Origin: Locusta migratoria
Taxonomy: Eukaryota > Arthropoda > Insecta > Orthoptera > Acrididae
Length of the DNA stretch: 64,000 nucleotides
Assembly (NCBI GenBank): GCA_026315105.1
Contig: CM048750.1
Coordinates: 268,451,151 to 268,515,150 of the forward strand
Direction of reading: 5' to 3'
A model generated the notes under the pieces. The model was not told where the DNA came from. It ran no database searches and saw nothing but the letters and a program-made list of their open reading frames with translations. How positions within the stretch are numbered: position 1 is the first letter of the stretch; each line of letters begins with the position of its first letter. Of this stretch, positions 53,936 to 64,000 are shown one piece after another. The position numbers were made by a program, and so were the translations under genes.

Positions 53936-54059
53936 ACACAAGCAACTGGTTGCTGCATTTGATTAATCTATAATCTGAGAATACGTTCGGCAGCCTACAT
54001 CTTTTTGAATCTGATTACTGTATTCGGCCCTCGGTCTCCCTCTACGATTTTTACCCCAC

Positions 54060-54281
54060 ACGCTTCCTTCAAAAATGTTCAAATGTTTGTTAAGCTTAAA
54101 TGACTTAACTAAGGGGTCATCAGTCCCTAAACTTACAAACTACTAATGAACTACCTACAACTAAGGACGGCACAAATATCCATGCCCGAAGGGGGCTTCG
54201 AACCCCACACCGTAGTGGCCGTGCAGACCGTGACTGAAGCGCCTCAGTCCCCTCGGCCACCGCGGCCGGTACGCTTCCTTC
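54060..54281 (-). repeat. Main-family SINE with 11-bp TSD
   Basis: ACGCTTCCTTC at 54060-54070 and 54271-54281; full-length copy. Confidence 0.9.
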
Positions 54282-54321
54282 TAATGCTAAGTTGACAATT
54301 CCTTCATGTCTCAGAATGTGT

Positions 54322-54542
54322 CCAACCAATCTAAAAATGTTCAAATGTTTGTAGAACTTATGGGACTTAACTACGGGGTCATCAGTCTCTAGGGTTACAA
54401 ATTACTTATGAACTAGCTAAGACTAAGGACGGCACAAATATCCATGCCCGAGGGGGGATTCGAACCCCCGACCGTAGTGGCCGTGCAGACCGTGACTGGA
54501 GCGCCTCAGTCCCCTCGGCCACTGCGGCCGGCCCAACCAATC
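54322..54542 (-). repeat. Main-family SINE with 10-bp TSD
   Basis: CCAACCAATC at 54322-54331 and 54533-54542; full-length copy 40 bp from the previous one, in the same host LINE. Confidence 0.9.
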
Positions 54543-54816
54543 GGTCCCTTCTCTTAGTCAGGAGCAGGGTCGGCGCAAGGAACGTACGAAACGTGCGGCC
54601 GCACAGGACAGCACTGTCCGAGGGGCGGCAGAAGTGCCGCCCCCTTTTTTTTTTTTTTTTTTTAGTACAAAACTCAACATTCATGCCCAAGATGGGATTC
54701 GAAGGCCAACCTTGGAGGGAGCGTCTTCGGGAACTGTGGCACGGCGCCTCGACTACCTGCCGGCCGCCCCTGTTGAGCAAGGGGAGGGAGGAGGACTAAT
54801 TTATTCCTCGCCACTG

Positions 54817-54922
54817 TGGCAGCGTAGGGATGGCGGTTATCGCTGAAACAACCGGTTTTCTATTATACCGTTTCTTTTCATCACCAGTTTAACCGCACTG
54901 TAAAAACTGCTCAAGATAACCG

Positions 54923-54956
<34 letters not shown>

Positions 54957-56107
54957 CGCTTTTATTTCCAGCAAAGTTCGACCGAAACTTAATTGGCAGT
55001 CGAAACAGAAACCGTAATCTATTTTTCGGTTCTTCTAGTTTCGGCCGAAAACGAAACTTAGGAAGTTTCGTTAAAATTTAGGTAAATTTACGTTATACGA
55101 CAAGTCACTAGTCTTTCCATATTTTGCAAGATCCCCTCCCAATACTACGCCTTCTTGAGTGTGTGTAAGACTAGCCAAGAGTCCGTAGAAGATGATATAC
55201 GAAGCATACAGATTTACTGGCCTAGTATTTCCATCCGGTAGTTGCGAATACTGAGCCACCCACTCCTAAGTTGGACTTGTGAGCCACCGCATATGAATAA
55301 CTAGTTTTGTAAGTTACAGTCAGTAAATGAACATCAGTGCTGCAGAAGTATTTTGAAAAATAAAGTCATAGTTCCGACTAACAGTATGATTGTTGTCAGT
55401 ATAAATTTAGGCAAATTGAACTAGAAAAGCTGTATACCACATGGCCAATGAATGTTCAAATGGGTGTGAGTTCGTATGAGACCTTCTGCTTAGGTCATCG
55501 ATCCCTAGACTTAAAAACTACTTAAACTAACTTACGCTAAGGACAACATACACATCCATGACCGAGGGAGGAGGGAGGATTCGAACCTCCGACTGGAGCA
55601 GCCGCGCAGTCCGTAACATGGAGCCTTAGACCGCACGGCTACCTCGCGAGGCACCACATGATTAATGTTACCTAAACCCATATTGGTTATTAAAAAAGCC
55701 CCTCACTTTCAAGCAATCACATTAATAAAACTTGTTAGCATAGCAATATAATACATTTAAAGTTTAACCAACGTGCTGAGGAGGTAACAACACTCTGTTC
55801 TTTAATATCCAATAGTAAAAGCAGTCAAGAAAACTCATTTATTAAAATGGCCGCTTTCGGCACATTTAGTCAGTTTTCATCAGATTATTATTTAAAAGAA
55901 AAAGAAAAAAAAAAATAACACACACACACACATTTTGAATTACTGCTACAGGAACTAGTTGTACCGGTTTTTTTACCCGGTTCTTGGCAATAACGAAAGA
56001 AACCGGTTACAACCGACACCAAATAAATACCGAAACAACCGGTTAATCAAAACTAAAATACTGGTATCGGTTTTAGCCGGTCGGTTTTTCCCATCCCTAT
56101 GGCAGCG
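54817..56107. mobile_element. hAT-like element (inner) with exact 8-bp TSD
   Basis: TGGCAGCG at 54817-54824 and 56100-56107; termini TAGGGATGGC and CCATCCCTA. AACCGGTT-type motifs recur near both ends. It contains a SINE (55445-55652) and an AC microsatellite; no transposase. Nested in the outer element, so younger. Confidence 0.8.
55441..55660 (-). repeat. SINE, second subfamily
   Basis: ACCACATG flanks both sides. Minus strand: GTAGCCGTGCGGTCTAAGGC, B-box GGAGGTTCGAATCCTCC. Confidence 0.8.
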
Positions 56108-56491
56108 CGGTCGTGTATACGCCGGAGGAACGGGTAGGGGGAAGCAGTCTGGCGTAGACGCCAGTATTCTTATGAGTGGCGAGCTACCAGGCTGTTACGC
56201 GCCGTGCGTATACTCACTACTAATTTTGCAGAAGACGAAATCTAATCTGGAAATTCGAATGAAATGTTCGATGCTGTGATCATGTGTTAAGCCTGAAGCA
56301 ATTTTGCTAAGCCCTTCAATGGCAGTTTCCGAGTGTTTTATTCTTCCCTCATTCTGGGAAAAAATCGTTGAACATTACTATAGTCAAACACGTCGAACAC
56401 CTACAATGGCTAGAAGTATTCCGAATGGGTAAATACACTGCGAGTAATTACAAGGTATAAAGACATTGGTAGTAAGCCTGGCATAAGTTGG

Positions 56492-56715
56492 GTTTGAATA
56501 TTGCCGGCCGGCCGCGGTGGCCGAGGGGACTGAGGCGCTCCAATCACGGTCTGCACGGCCACTACGGTCGGGGGTTCGAATCCCCCTCGGGCATGGATAT
56601 TTGTGCCGTCTTTAGTATAAGGTAGTTCATAAATAGTTTGTAAGTTTAGGGACTGATGACCCCGTAGTTAAGTCCCATAAGCTTAACAAACATTTGAACA
56701 TTTTGTTTGAGTATT
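56492..56715 (+). repeat. Main-family SINE with 11-bp TSD
   Basis: GTTTGAATATT (56492-56502) and GTTTGAGTATT (56705-56715); full-length. Confidence 0.9.
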
Positions 56716-56945
56716 TTTTTTTTTAATTTTGCTATCCGTTTCTGAGTGATAGTCGGACGTTTTGATTTTGAACCAAGAAACACCTGTCTCCGCCTGCAGG
56801 AACAACAATTAAACTCTGACCGGCACTTTCGTTTGACAATACTAATCCCACACTATCACTTTGTCAACATTTACTTACTGTTTTCCGTTGAATACATAAT
56901 CTGTTCACAACCATTGAAAATGTTTTTTTACGTTAACTGTGAGTT

Positions 56946-57034
56946 CATGCCGCGGGGGATAAGCCGAGCGGTCTAGGCGCTGCAGTCATGGATCGTTTGG
57001 CTGGTCCCGGCGGAGGTTCGAGTCCTCCCTCGGG

Positions 57035-57080
<46 letters not shown>

Positions 57081-57180
57081 TCCTTAGGATAATGCAGGTT
57101 GAGTGTGTGTAAGCTTTGGGACTGATAACCTTGGCAGTTAAGTCCCATAAGATTTCATACACATTTGAACATTTTTTTTT
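56946..57180 (+). repeat. SINE, second subfamily, with (GT)n
   Basis: ATAAGCCGAGCGGTCTAGGC (A-box), GGAGGTTCGAGTCCTCCC (B-box), a GT run of about 40 (57036-57076), body ending GACTGATAACCTTGGCAGTT and a T run. Confidence 0.85.
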
Positions 57181-57273
57181 TTTTTTTAATTCACAAGGCT
57201 TATTAAAATTAGCTAGATTTCTCCAATCAGGTTTGCCTCCATTTTTGAGCTGGTGCCCAGCGACTGTTTTGTA

Positions 57274-57546
57274 CAAATCTGTAGAGAATGTCACCAATCA
57301 GTCGCAATTGTTTTTAATTTTCCAGATCTACATAGATTTGGGACACAGTGTGGCTATTCTCAGTGGTTTGAATTATGTTTAAATCTATAAAGTCATGCTG
57401 AACGTAACTGCCAATATGGCGGTTTGGATGTAAGCACACATACAAAGCTTTGAGACTCGCCGCTCACTGGCCGAAACATAGGTAGATCTGAAAAGTAAAA
57501 ACAAAAATTGCGATTGATTGATGATATTTCCTACAGATTGGTTTAA
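57274..57546. repeat. Imperfect inverted repeat
   Basis: AATCTGTAGAGAATGTCACC / CAATCAGTCGCAATTG / CCAGATCTACAT (57276-57345) is inverted at about 57475-57545. The right arm has GGCCGAAACATAGG, resembling Penelope-type termini, but I could not place a hammerhead core. Confidence 0.5.
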
Positions 57547-57860
57547 ATAAACGTTTTGTAAATAAATAAATAAATAAAGGGGCGGCGGCAATTTAGCAGC
57601 TCGCACGGGGTGGCACTTAGGCTTGCGCCGGCCCTGGTCAGAATATGCCAGAAACTCCTTTTCTCCCCTCGGTTAAGCACCTCCTCATTACTCACGTGAT
57701 CATTCGTCTATAGCACCACATTTCAAAAGCTATCATCTTTTTATCTTCCTTATCGTCCACGTTTCACTCCCATACAATACTACACTCCAGACAAATGCTT
57801 TCAGAAAGGATGAAGGATGGCAGCGAATCTCTCATCTTTATTATTGATGTTTATTGTTGA

Positions 57861-58050
57861 CGTATTGTCTTAATGAGTCCTGTACATACAATTCTCTATT
57901 GCTGTCGGAAATACGATTCAAGGATGATTTTTGCTAAGGCGAGATGCAGAGCTGACTTGGCCCTGAGGACTTTCGCACGTGCTCTCTATGTATCAGCCAC
58001 TGATTATGCCGCCCTTTGATGAACGCTTCAGCACATGCTAAACATATTAA
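57861..58050. other. No recognisable feature
   Basis: Nothing identified. Confidence 0.35.
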
Positions 58051-58059
58051 CAGGTTTGC

Positions 58060-58345
58060 AGTCAAGATCGCTTCCTTCAATTATTTAGATTACCGGTTTC
58101 GGCCATCTTCAGACATAATATACAAAAATTTTTACAAAATGAACTGCAATGCATAATAGCAAAAAAACGTATCTATCTACAAATATACGGTTACATGCCT
58201 GAAGTAATCTTACATGAAATCCTTGCAATTATAACAACTTTTTAAAAATTAAAACAGTGTAAATCCACATTGATGTGACATTAACATAAAATTTAAAAGT
58301 CAACAATAAAACGTCCGAACCCACCCATCTTACGGTCTTAACCAG
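58060..58345 (-). mobile_element. Hammerhead-associated, Penelope-end-like fragment
   Basis: Minus strand: AT-rich body, then GUCUGAAGAUGGCCGAAACC and GGUAAUCU (58122-58094). The CUGAAGA and GAAACCGGUA parts are exact but stem II is reduced to GGCC without a partner, so it cannot fold as a hammerhead. Single copy. Confidence 0.5.
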
Positions 58346-58569
58346 AGGCACTTCAGAATCCAAGGTCAATACTGACTGAATCCAAGTTCAATAGGACCGT
58401 TATGCGGGAAGACATAGACAAAGATGTTAAATGTGCAGTAGAATATATTACATTATGGTTTTGCCCTGCGAGGCACTCGTAAATAATATTTTTACAACAA
58501 TATACATTAAATGCCATATATATATACACATTACATGATGTACATTTCATACACTGAATGTCATATATA

Positions 58570-60261
58570 TACAGGGTGTTTCACTTAGTGTGTTTGCCTC
58601 TGTAACTTATAAAATAAAAGGCGGCGGGAAATTTTAATGCGGTAGGTCAACACAAGAAATGTTACACTTTCTGCGGAGCTATGAACATAGTTTATTGTAT
58701 CATTTTCCACAGTGTTACAGCACAATGATATAATTTTTTAAATGGAACAATAGGTTTTTTTCTATCGCGCATAGGAATCGTTGCAACCAGCTACGTCCAA
58801 ATCAATTTAAACTACATTCCTATGTTATGGCGGTGGGAAGTTGATTTACATGAGATGTTCAAATGTGTGTCCATGTTCTTCACTGCATAATACAATGCGC
58901 CGTCGAAAGGATCTGCGGACGAGATGTAACATCGCCGGTGTGACGGAGCGACATGAGTCCTCGATGCGCCGTTTTAGATCATCTGGGGATGTGGGCTCAG
59001 TGACATAAACACGATCCTTTAGATATGCCCACAAAAAGAAATCTACTGGTGTTAAATCGGGCGACCTTGCGGGCCATGAATGAGGACCTTGGCGCCCAAC
59101 CATCTTCCTGCGAACCTGTTGTTTAGTTCTTCCACAACAGCATGCACAGAATGGACTGGGTGACCATCGTGCTGCATCCACATATGGACTCTCGTGTTTA
59201 GGACACACATGTTCAAGGAGACCACCCAAACTGTCGGCTATAAAAGCGCGATATAACTCACCTGTCAGTGTATCTGGGATGTAGTGTGAACCGATGATTT
59301 CATCCCTAAGGATTCCACACCACACGTTAATAGACCACCTACGTTGACGGTCAACAGGTCGTACCCACCGAAGATTGTCTGCGGCCCAGTAGTGCATGTT
59401 ATGGCGATTCACTGCACCGTAATTTGTGAACGTGGACTCATCAGAGAACATAACACTTTGTAAAGACTCCAGCGTGAAATTACGCATGGCCCACTCACAG
59501 AATGTCACTCCTGCACGGAAATCGTTCCCATGCAGCTCCTGGGTCAGTGACAGGCGGTACAGGTGAAACTTATGGCCGTGTACTATACGCCACACAGATG
59601 TGAGACTGACACCAGCGACTGCAGCAATGGCGCATAAGCTGACAGGAGGATTGTGGTGTAGTGCAGCTAAAACAAACACCTCCGTATCCTCACTTCTTGC
59701 AGGTCTTCGTCTGTTACTGCGGCGCATTACCAAGCTGCCTGTTTCCCGAAGTTGTTGTTCGGCACGTAAGAACGTAATGGCTGCCAGGGCTCTTCGCCTA
59801 GGATATCTCACGTCATACGCCGTGGCTGCTTCAGTGGCATCGTGTCGGCACTCGCCGAGCATCAGCAACATGTCAACATACTCGTAGTTCGTGTATGCCA
59901 TCGTCATCCGATGTCATTAACTGTGATATATTGAGCCCCCGGTTGTTTGTGTGATTCAAATTGTGGGGTATACGGCCGTGAGCGGCGACAGTCGGCAGTC
60001 TAACAGAGTATCAAAGAAGCATCTCGCTCCATGACACCGGCGACGTTACAACTCGGCCGCACCACATTTAGAAGGCGCATTGCATTATGCGCAGCATTTG
60101 TGGTATCTGCCCCTGAAACTTTGAAGGGTTGTAGCTCCCAAACTAACAGTGATAGGAATATAGTTTAAATTGATTTGGACGCAGCTGGTTTCAACGAATC
60201 CAATGCACGATAGAAAAAAACTATTGTTCCATTTAAAAAATTATATCTTTGTGCTGTAACT
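58570..60261 (-). mobile_element. Tc1/mariner-group element (DD41D type), right end cut by an LTR element
   Basis: The left end CAGGGTGTTTCACTT (58572) follows TA. Subterminal sequence at about 58690-58830 (GTGCTGTAAC complement, TAAATGGAACAATAG, GGACG-AGCTGG) is inverted at about 60130-60260. The right terminal part is missing because an LTR begins at 60262. Encodes the transposase at 58846-59907. Confidence 0.75.
58846..59907 (-). pseudogene. DD41D-type transposase with two compensating frameshifts
   Basis: 353 open codons. The N-terminus (YTNYEYVDMLLMLGECRHDA, FPRR-like RYPRRRAL) is the HTH region found before many insect mariner-group transposases. First catalytic Asp in VMFSDESTFTNYG (about 152-164); third in WPARSPDLTPVDFFLWAYLK (about 279-298). 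Between them, from about 59195 to 59108, the protein reads as nonsense (SPYVDAARWSPSPFCACCC), while the adjacent frame reads MWMQHDGHPVHS with the second Asp. So an indel before and another after displace about 30 codons. Counting through that frame gives 41 residues between Asp 2 and Asp 3, the rosa-like DD41D spacing. Not functional as read. Confidence 0.75.
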
Positions 60262-60720
60262 TGTGGTGTCGCACAAGTACAAAGTGCGCGCCACCTACTT
60301 TCGCCGCGCGCCGCCATGCACGCACGGCGCGGCGTTCTCACGACGACAGCCACGAGCGCCCTCTGCGACAACGCCGCTCGTGTCCACCACTGAAGGACAT
60401 CGGCCACTTCGGACTGAGATAGCAACGAGTTAGGACCTTCGTAATCAGATAGGCACCAGTGAAGACTTTGCTATTGTACAGGCACTAGGCAGGCCTCTAA
60501 CAACTATGTATCAACATTCTGCAGTACTATGTAAAAGTTAAGTATTGTTACATTCTGTGCAAAATATATCTCTTTCTAATTTACTCTAGTGTTTGTAGCT
60601 TCTGGCTGCTCCCCTCCGTACCTGCACCGGCGTGCTGTCTTGTTACTGTGTCGGTCTCATTCCACTCGGCTACCGACACCTACGACGAGGCTGGGACACA
60701 AAAGCGGCGACGAAGTTGGG
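60262..60720 (+). promoter_or_regulatory. Presumed 5' LTR and primer-binding region
   Basis: The left boundary TGTGG is clear from the truncated host repeat. The right boundary is not fixed. AAAAGTGGCGACGAGGAG (about 60726) looks like the TGGCGACGAGG-type primer-binding region common downstream of insect Gypsy LTRs, and a similar AAAAGCGGCGACGAAG occurs 28 bp earlier. Confidence 0.5.
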
Positions 60721-60963
60721 ACACAAAAGTGGCGACGAGGAGTGATAGACGAACCTTGGACCAGTCCGCTTGCAGCAGCCAGACAGCAGCAGTCGGAGCA
60801 CGCAAAAATTGCTCCCGCCCACCCACCCTTATTATAAGAATTTTGGGGGAGCATTTTCAGTTACGTGTTTTGTGGACTTTTTTGTTGCAGAGCGAGTCCT
60901 CTTTCACATTGCATTTGTGTTTTGTTATAAGTTACTTGTATACGCGGCGCCTAATCGGTCAGC

Positions 60964-63111
60964 ATGGCCACTACCCCGAACCCAAACTTAATGGAAATTA
61001 TTCAGTTACAGACGGCGCAAATAACCCAGCTCCTCCAGGCTGTGGCCCAGCTCACAGCGCAGGCAGCTAACCAACAACAACAGCCGCCGCTTCAGCAGCC
61101 CACACCCGCCGCCGCAAGGCTTCCTACGTTTCGCCAGTACAACGAAAGTGAGGAAGAATGGAGCGACTACTTCGCACAGTTTCAAGAACTCGTCGCGGCT
61201 CATCAACTTACAGGTCAGACTGTTAAGCATCTTTTATTGTCCGTGGTGGGCCCCAAAACCTTCGTATTACTGCAGAAACTATTCCCGCAAGCATCTCCTC
61301 GTGATGTAGACTTTGAACAAATAGTAGAGGCACTAAATGCTCATTATGAGAGAAAAGTTCTTGTAGCCGCTGCACGATACCGATTTTTCAGACTTAAAAA
61401 ATTACCGCAGCAATCACACCAAGAGTGGATTACGGAATTGAAGGGCTTAACCCGCAAATGTAAATTTACTTGCTCTTGTGGACTTTCGTATAGTGACGTG
61501 ATGTTGAGGGATGCGATTACGCAGAACATTCAGGATCCCAGAATTCGGGCAGCAATTCTGAAACAGTCTGACCCCTCATTAGACAGTGTACTGCAGCTTA
61601 TAGAAGCGCATGATACTTTTGACTTAGCAGATGTAGAAATGCAAAGCCATAGTGGAAATTCAGTGCGCTGCAACGGACGCTTTCCTAGCCGTAGTTCTCA
61701 GTATAGCACTAGTGATTCTTATTTTTCTACCGGCCGTGCTGAACAGACAGTGAACAGTAGCCAGTGTAAAAGTGCGACGCAAAGGTCGCCCCGTCGTGTT
61801 AGAAACAGTAATTTGAATAACGGGCGCCAACGCTCATTTCAGAAAAATGTACGTAAATCTTGCCCCCAGTGTGTGTCTCGCCACAAGCGTGCTCATTGCC
61901 CTAGTCGCAACGCAACCTGTTATCAATGTGGCAAATTGGGACATGTACAGTCTGTGTGTATGCAAATTAAAAACTCAAAGAACGGTGCCTTTCGGAACAT
62001 TGCTTCGCAGAGTACGAGAACAGTTCATTCTGTAAATGTTATACGGGCTGTGGAATTGAACAGTGCTTTCCTTGGATCTCAATTGCAAGAAAGTAGTTCT
62101 GCGCCTATGGCAAATCTATATAGTGCACCACGTAGCAAGCGCCGACGAGCGCGTAAAACAGTGCAACGGAAAAGGGTTCGGGACAAGCAAAATGACTATG
62201 AACAGTGCATTCCTGTAGTGAAAATAGTGCCTTCTGCAACTGCTCCTTGTAATAGTGCCCAGTACTGTGTAGCTAGTGACAGTAGACTTGTTGTAGATAC
62301 TGAAAGTAATTTTAGTGCAGTAGCCTCGCATTGCGCGGACGCCGATCCGGCGGTAGTGCCATCTAGTGACAGTGTTGTTAATCCGCTGCGTGCCGAGTCT
62401 GCGCCGCTTCCTTCACTACGCGGCTCGCGCAAGCGCAGCAAACACGGTGTATTAGACGTTGCCCATATCCGCGCACCTGTCGAGCGCCACAAGCAAAAAC
62501 TTTATGTGAACCTTTCCCTTGAAAATAAGACTGTGCAATTTCAGCTTGACACTGGTTCCGCTGTTACCCTAATAAATAGAGATACTTATGAACTTCTGGG
62601 TTCGCCAAAATTGTCGCCGTGTCAACATGTGCTAACGGCGTATACGGGTCAAAATATTCCCGTGCTAGGAATGTGTAGCCTGCCTGCCTCTTTTCAAGGT
62701 GTTACAAAGACGATTGCTTTAGTTGTTCTTCAGGCCAAATCTACACAGAACATTTTTGGACTAGATGCATTCGACTTATTTGGTTTATCAATTCAAAGAG
62801 ATGTTCTTCAAATTTCGTCAATAGTGCCTCAGGATAAAATCAATGCATTGTGTGACAAATATAGTGACTTGTTTTCGCCGGAACTAGGTTGTGCAAAAGA
62901 CTTCGTGGCACATGTAACTTTAAAAGAATCTGCAGTTCCAAAATTTCGTAAAGCTAGACCAGTGCCTATCGCAATGCGGGATACAGTTGCCGAAGAACTT
63001 AAACGTTGGCAAGATAGTGGGGTGATTTCTCCTGTTTCTGCGAGTCAGTGGGCCTCCTGTTTCTGCCGTCAGGAAAACTTCGTCTCTGTGCGGACTTCAA
63101 ATCAACAGTGA
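60964..63111 (+). pseudogene. Gag-protease-RT (start) polyprotein of a Gypsy element
   Basis: 715 open codons from ATG 60964. Residues 1-60: coiled, Gln-rich. About 50-225: retrotransposon Gag core (LPTFRQYNESEEEWSDYFAQ). About 300-340: Cys/His zinc knuckle (CYQCGKLGHVQSVC) after a Cys-rich preceding motif. About 340-500: Ser/Arg-rich linker. About 522-532: aspartic protease QLDTGSAVTLIN. About 655-700: start of RT (PVPIAMRDTVAEELKRWQDS). Gag packages the RNA, the protease processes the polyprotein and the RT copies the RNA. The frame leaves the RT at about 63050, where a one-base shift moves coding to the next frame; this lies inside a conserved domain, so it is a mutation rather than programmed frameshifting. 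Confidence 0.85.
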
Positions 63112-63935
63112 ACAGTCAAACAATTGTAGACACTTACCCTCTGCCCAGACCTGAGGAACTGATGGACAAATTAGGACAGTCTCGCTTCTTTTCCAAGATT
63201 GATTTAGCAGAGGCATACTTACAGATTCCACTTGATGACGAGTCAAAAAAGTTTTTCGTCATTAATTCTCACATGGGCCTTTTTCAATTTCAACGCCTAC
63301 CCTTTGGCAGTTCTTCCGCTCCCGCTATTTTTCAGCGTTTTTTGGAACAGCTGACAGTTTCTGTACCGTGTTGCTCGAACTATTTAGATGACATTGTGGT
63401 ATCCGGACGTACAGTTGAAGAACATTTAGCAAACCTGGAGTGCCTTTTCAAAGTTTTGACTGCAGCAGGTCTACGCTGTAATAAAGCAAAGTGTTCGTTT
63501 TTTCAAACTGAAATAGAGTACTTAGGCCATGTGATTAATGCCCAAGGAATCCATCCCTTACAGTCACATCTTAGAGCAATCAAAGACTTGCCTCCTCCTA
63601 AGAATGTGCACGAATTGCAAGCAGTAATGGGGAAGCTGAACTATTATTTCAGATTTATTCCCAATGTCTCTCAGATTGCAGCTCCAATGCATCACTTACG
63701 TAGGAAGAATGTTCCTTTTGTATGGTCTAAAGATTGTCAGGTTGCCTTTGACAAACTAAAGTCTGCACTACTCAGTGATGCATGTTTGATTCCCTTTGAC
63801 CCACAGAAGCCTGTAGTGCTAGCAGTTGACGCCTCGTCGTACGGTGCGGGTGCAGTTCTGTCAGATCGTATTGGATGTCATGATCGTCCTATTGCCTTTG
63901 CATCCAAGCTACTGACGCCAACGCAACAGAATTAG
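63048..63935 (+). pseudogene. Gypsy reverse transcriptase and start of RNase H (continuation)
   Basis: 295 open codons; the listed ATG is not a real start, because coding continues from the previous frame. RT landmarks: LRLCADFKSTVN, SRFFSKIDLAEAYLQIPLDD, FQRLPFGSSSAPAIFQRFLE, catalytic SNYLDDIVVSG (about 111-121), IEYLGHVI, then the RNase H onset LAVDASSYGAGAVLSD (about 262-277). At 63933 the frame meets TAG; the neighbouring frame continues with RNase H-like residues to the window edge, so a second indel lies near 63930. Confidence 0.85.
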
Positions 63936-64000
63936 TCAGATAGAAAAGGAGGCCTTAGCAATCATTTACGGCGTCACAAAGTTTCATCATTATCTCTATG

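Larger units (their letters stand above)
54557..57644. mobile_element. hAT-like element (outer)
   Basis: Ends CAGGGTCGGCGCAAG (54565) and CTTGCGCCGGCCCTG (to 57636). The host LINE gives the site GTCAGAAT: right copy exact (57637-57644), left copy GTCAGGAG (54557-54564). The interior holds another hAT-like element, SINEs and an inverted-repeat unit; no transposase seen. Confidence 0.7.
53960..57860 (-). repeat. RTE-like LINE fragment, split by SINEs and an hAT-like element
   Basis: Pieces 53960-54059, 54282-54321, 54543-54556 and 57645-57860 read continuously as the complement of 24410-24760: TTCTTAGTCA | AGAATATGCCAGAAACTCC, TTTCACTCCCATACAAT. Two SINEs and a 3.1-kb transposon landed in it. 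Confidence 0.75.
60262..64000 (+). mobile_element. Gypsy-type LTR retrotransposon, 5' part, runs off the window
   Basis: It starts with TGTGGTGTCGCAC inside the DD41D element's terminal repeat. Order: LTR/leader, gag with zinc knuckle, protease, reverse transcriptase, start of RNase H. That RT-before-integrase order and the YLDD motif fit Ty3/Gypsy. The 3' half lies beyond 64000. Two frame breaks (about 63050 and 63930) indicate a decayed copy, although the arrangement is otherwise complete. Confidence 0.85.

Noticed and set aside
14980..57020. tRNA genes at the GGTTCGAATCC-type B-boxes
   Set aside because: Each is followed by the same SINE body and is often flanked by target duplications. 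The heads do not fold as complete tRNAs with a discriminator end.
57460..57485. Hammerhead at GGCCGAAACATAGG
   Set aside because: No CUGANGA core at the right distance upstream; the CUGAAAA nearby is downstream of GAAAC and the stems do not close.
58846..59907. Intact, active transposase
   Set aside because: The open length is misleading: the region of the second catalytic Asp is out of frame.
63040..63060. Programmed ribosomal frameshift in the Gypsy element
   Set aside because: The shift lies inside the conserved RT domain, not at a gag/pol junction, and I see no slippery site with a structured downstream region. A mutation is simpler.

Overview
This is repeat-dense nuclear DNA from an arthropod, most probably a large-genome insect such as a grasshopper or locust. 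The evidence is the many copies of one tRNA-derived SINE with a GGGGGTTCGAATCCCCC-type B box, the mix of Penelope-like, Jockey/CR1-like, RTE-like, Gypsy, Helitron, hAT, pogo/Tigger, PIF/Harbinger and Tc1/mariner remnants, and long non-coding stretches. The species is an inference. I see no convincing multi-exon host gene. The closest candidates are one THAP-type exon with a splice donor (27886-27989) and an unrecognised 137-codon reading frame inside an inverted repeat (27215-27628).

Layout. 1-4.4 kb: a small hammerhead-bearing inverted-repeat element, a LINE ORF1 relic, a deleted pogo-like transposon and a CpG-rich unique block. 4.4-9.04 kb: a Helitron split by a 3.7-kb, almost perfect palindrome made of two head-to-head Penelope-like elements (reverse transcriptase plus GIY-YIG nuclease). 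9-16.2 kb: nested hammerhead-bearing palindromes, LINE fragments and a Harbinger-like element holding a SINE and another palindrome. 16.2-26 kb: Jockey/CR1-like LINE, mariner, a 750-bp purine-rich tract, a Tigger-like element and an RTE-like LINE. 26-30 kb: Harbinger, the IR-bounded ORF and the THAP exon. 30-34 kb: two more palindromes, SINEs and a Tc1 relic. 34-45 kb: sparse repeats and mostly unassigned AT-rich DNA. 45-51 kb: Helitron, a TA-flanked mariner derivative, tandem repeats and SINEs. 51-58 kb: a LINE split by one hAT-like element that itself contains another hAT-like element and SINEs. 58.5-64 kb: a DD41D Tc1/mariner element cut by a Gypsy-type LTR retrotransposon that runs off the window.

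The most interesting signal is a recurring class of insertion. Hammerhead-ribozyme-like motifs sit in inverted-repeat dimers with short loops. Several are flanked as one unit by direct repeats of 11-15 bp, with an unpaired tail on one side only (49-52 bp in four, 26-29 bp in two). One member carries the Penelope-like reverse transcriptase and nuclease; the others are non-coding. This suggests one insertion pathway, in which a cDNA snaps back and is copied on itself, used by an autonomous Penelope-like element and by small ribozyme-bearing passengers. The ribozyme-like motifs share an extra U between the CUGANGA core and stem II, so their activity is uncertain.
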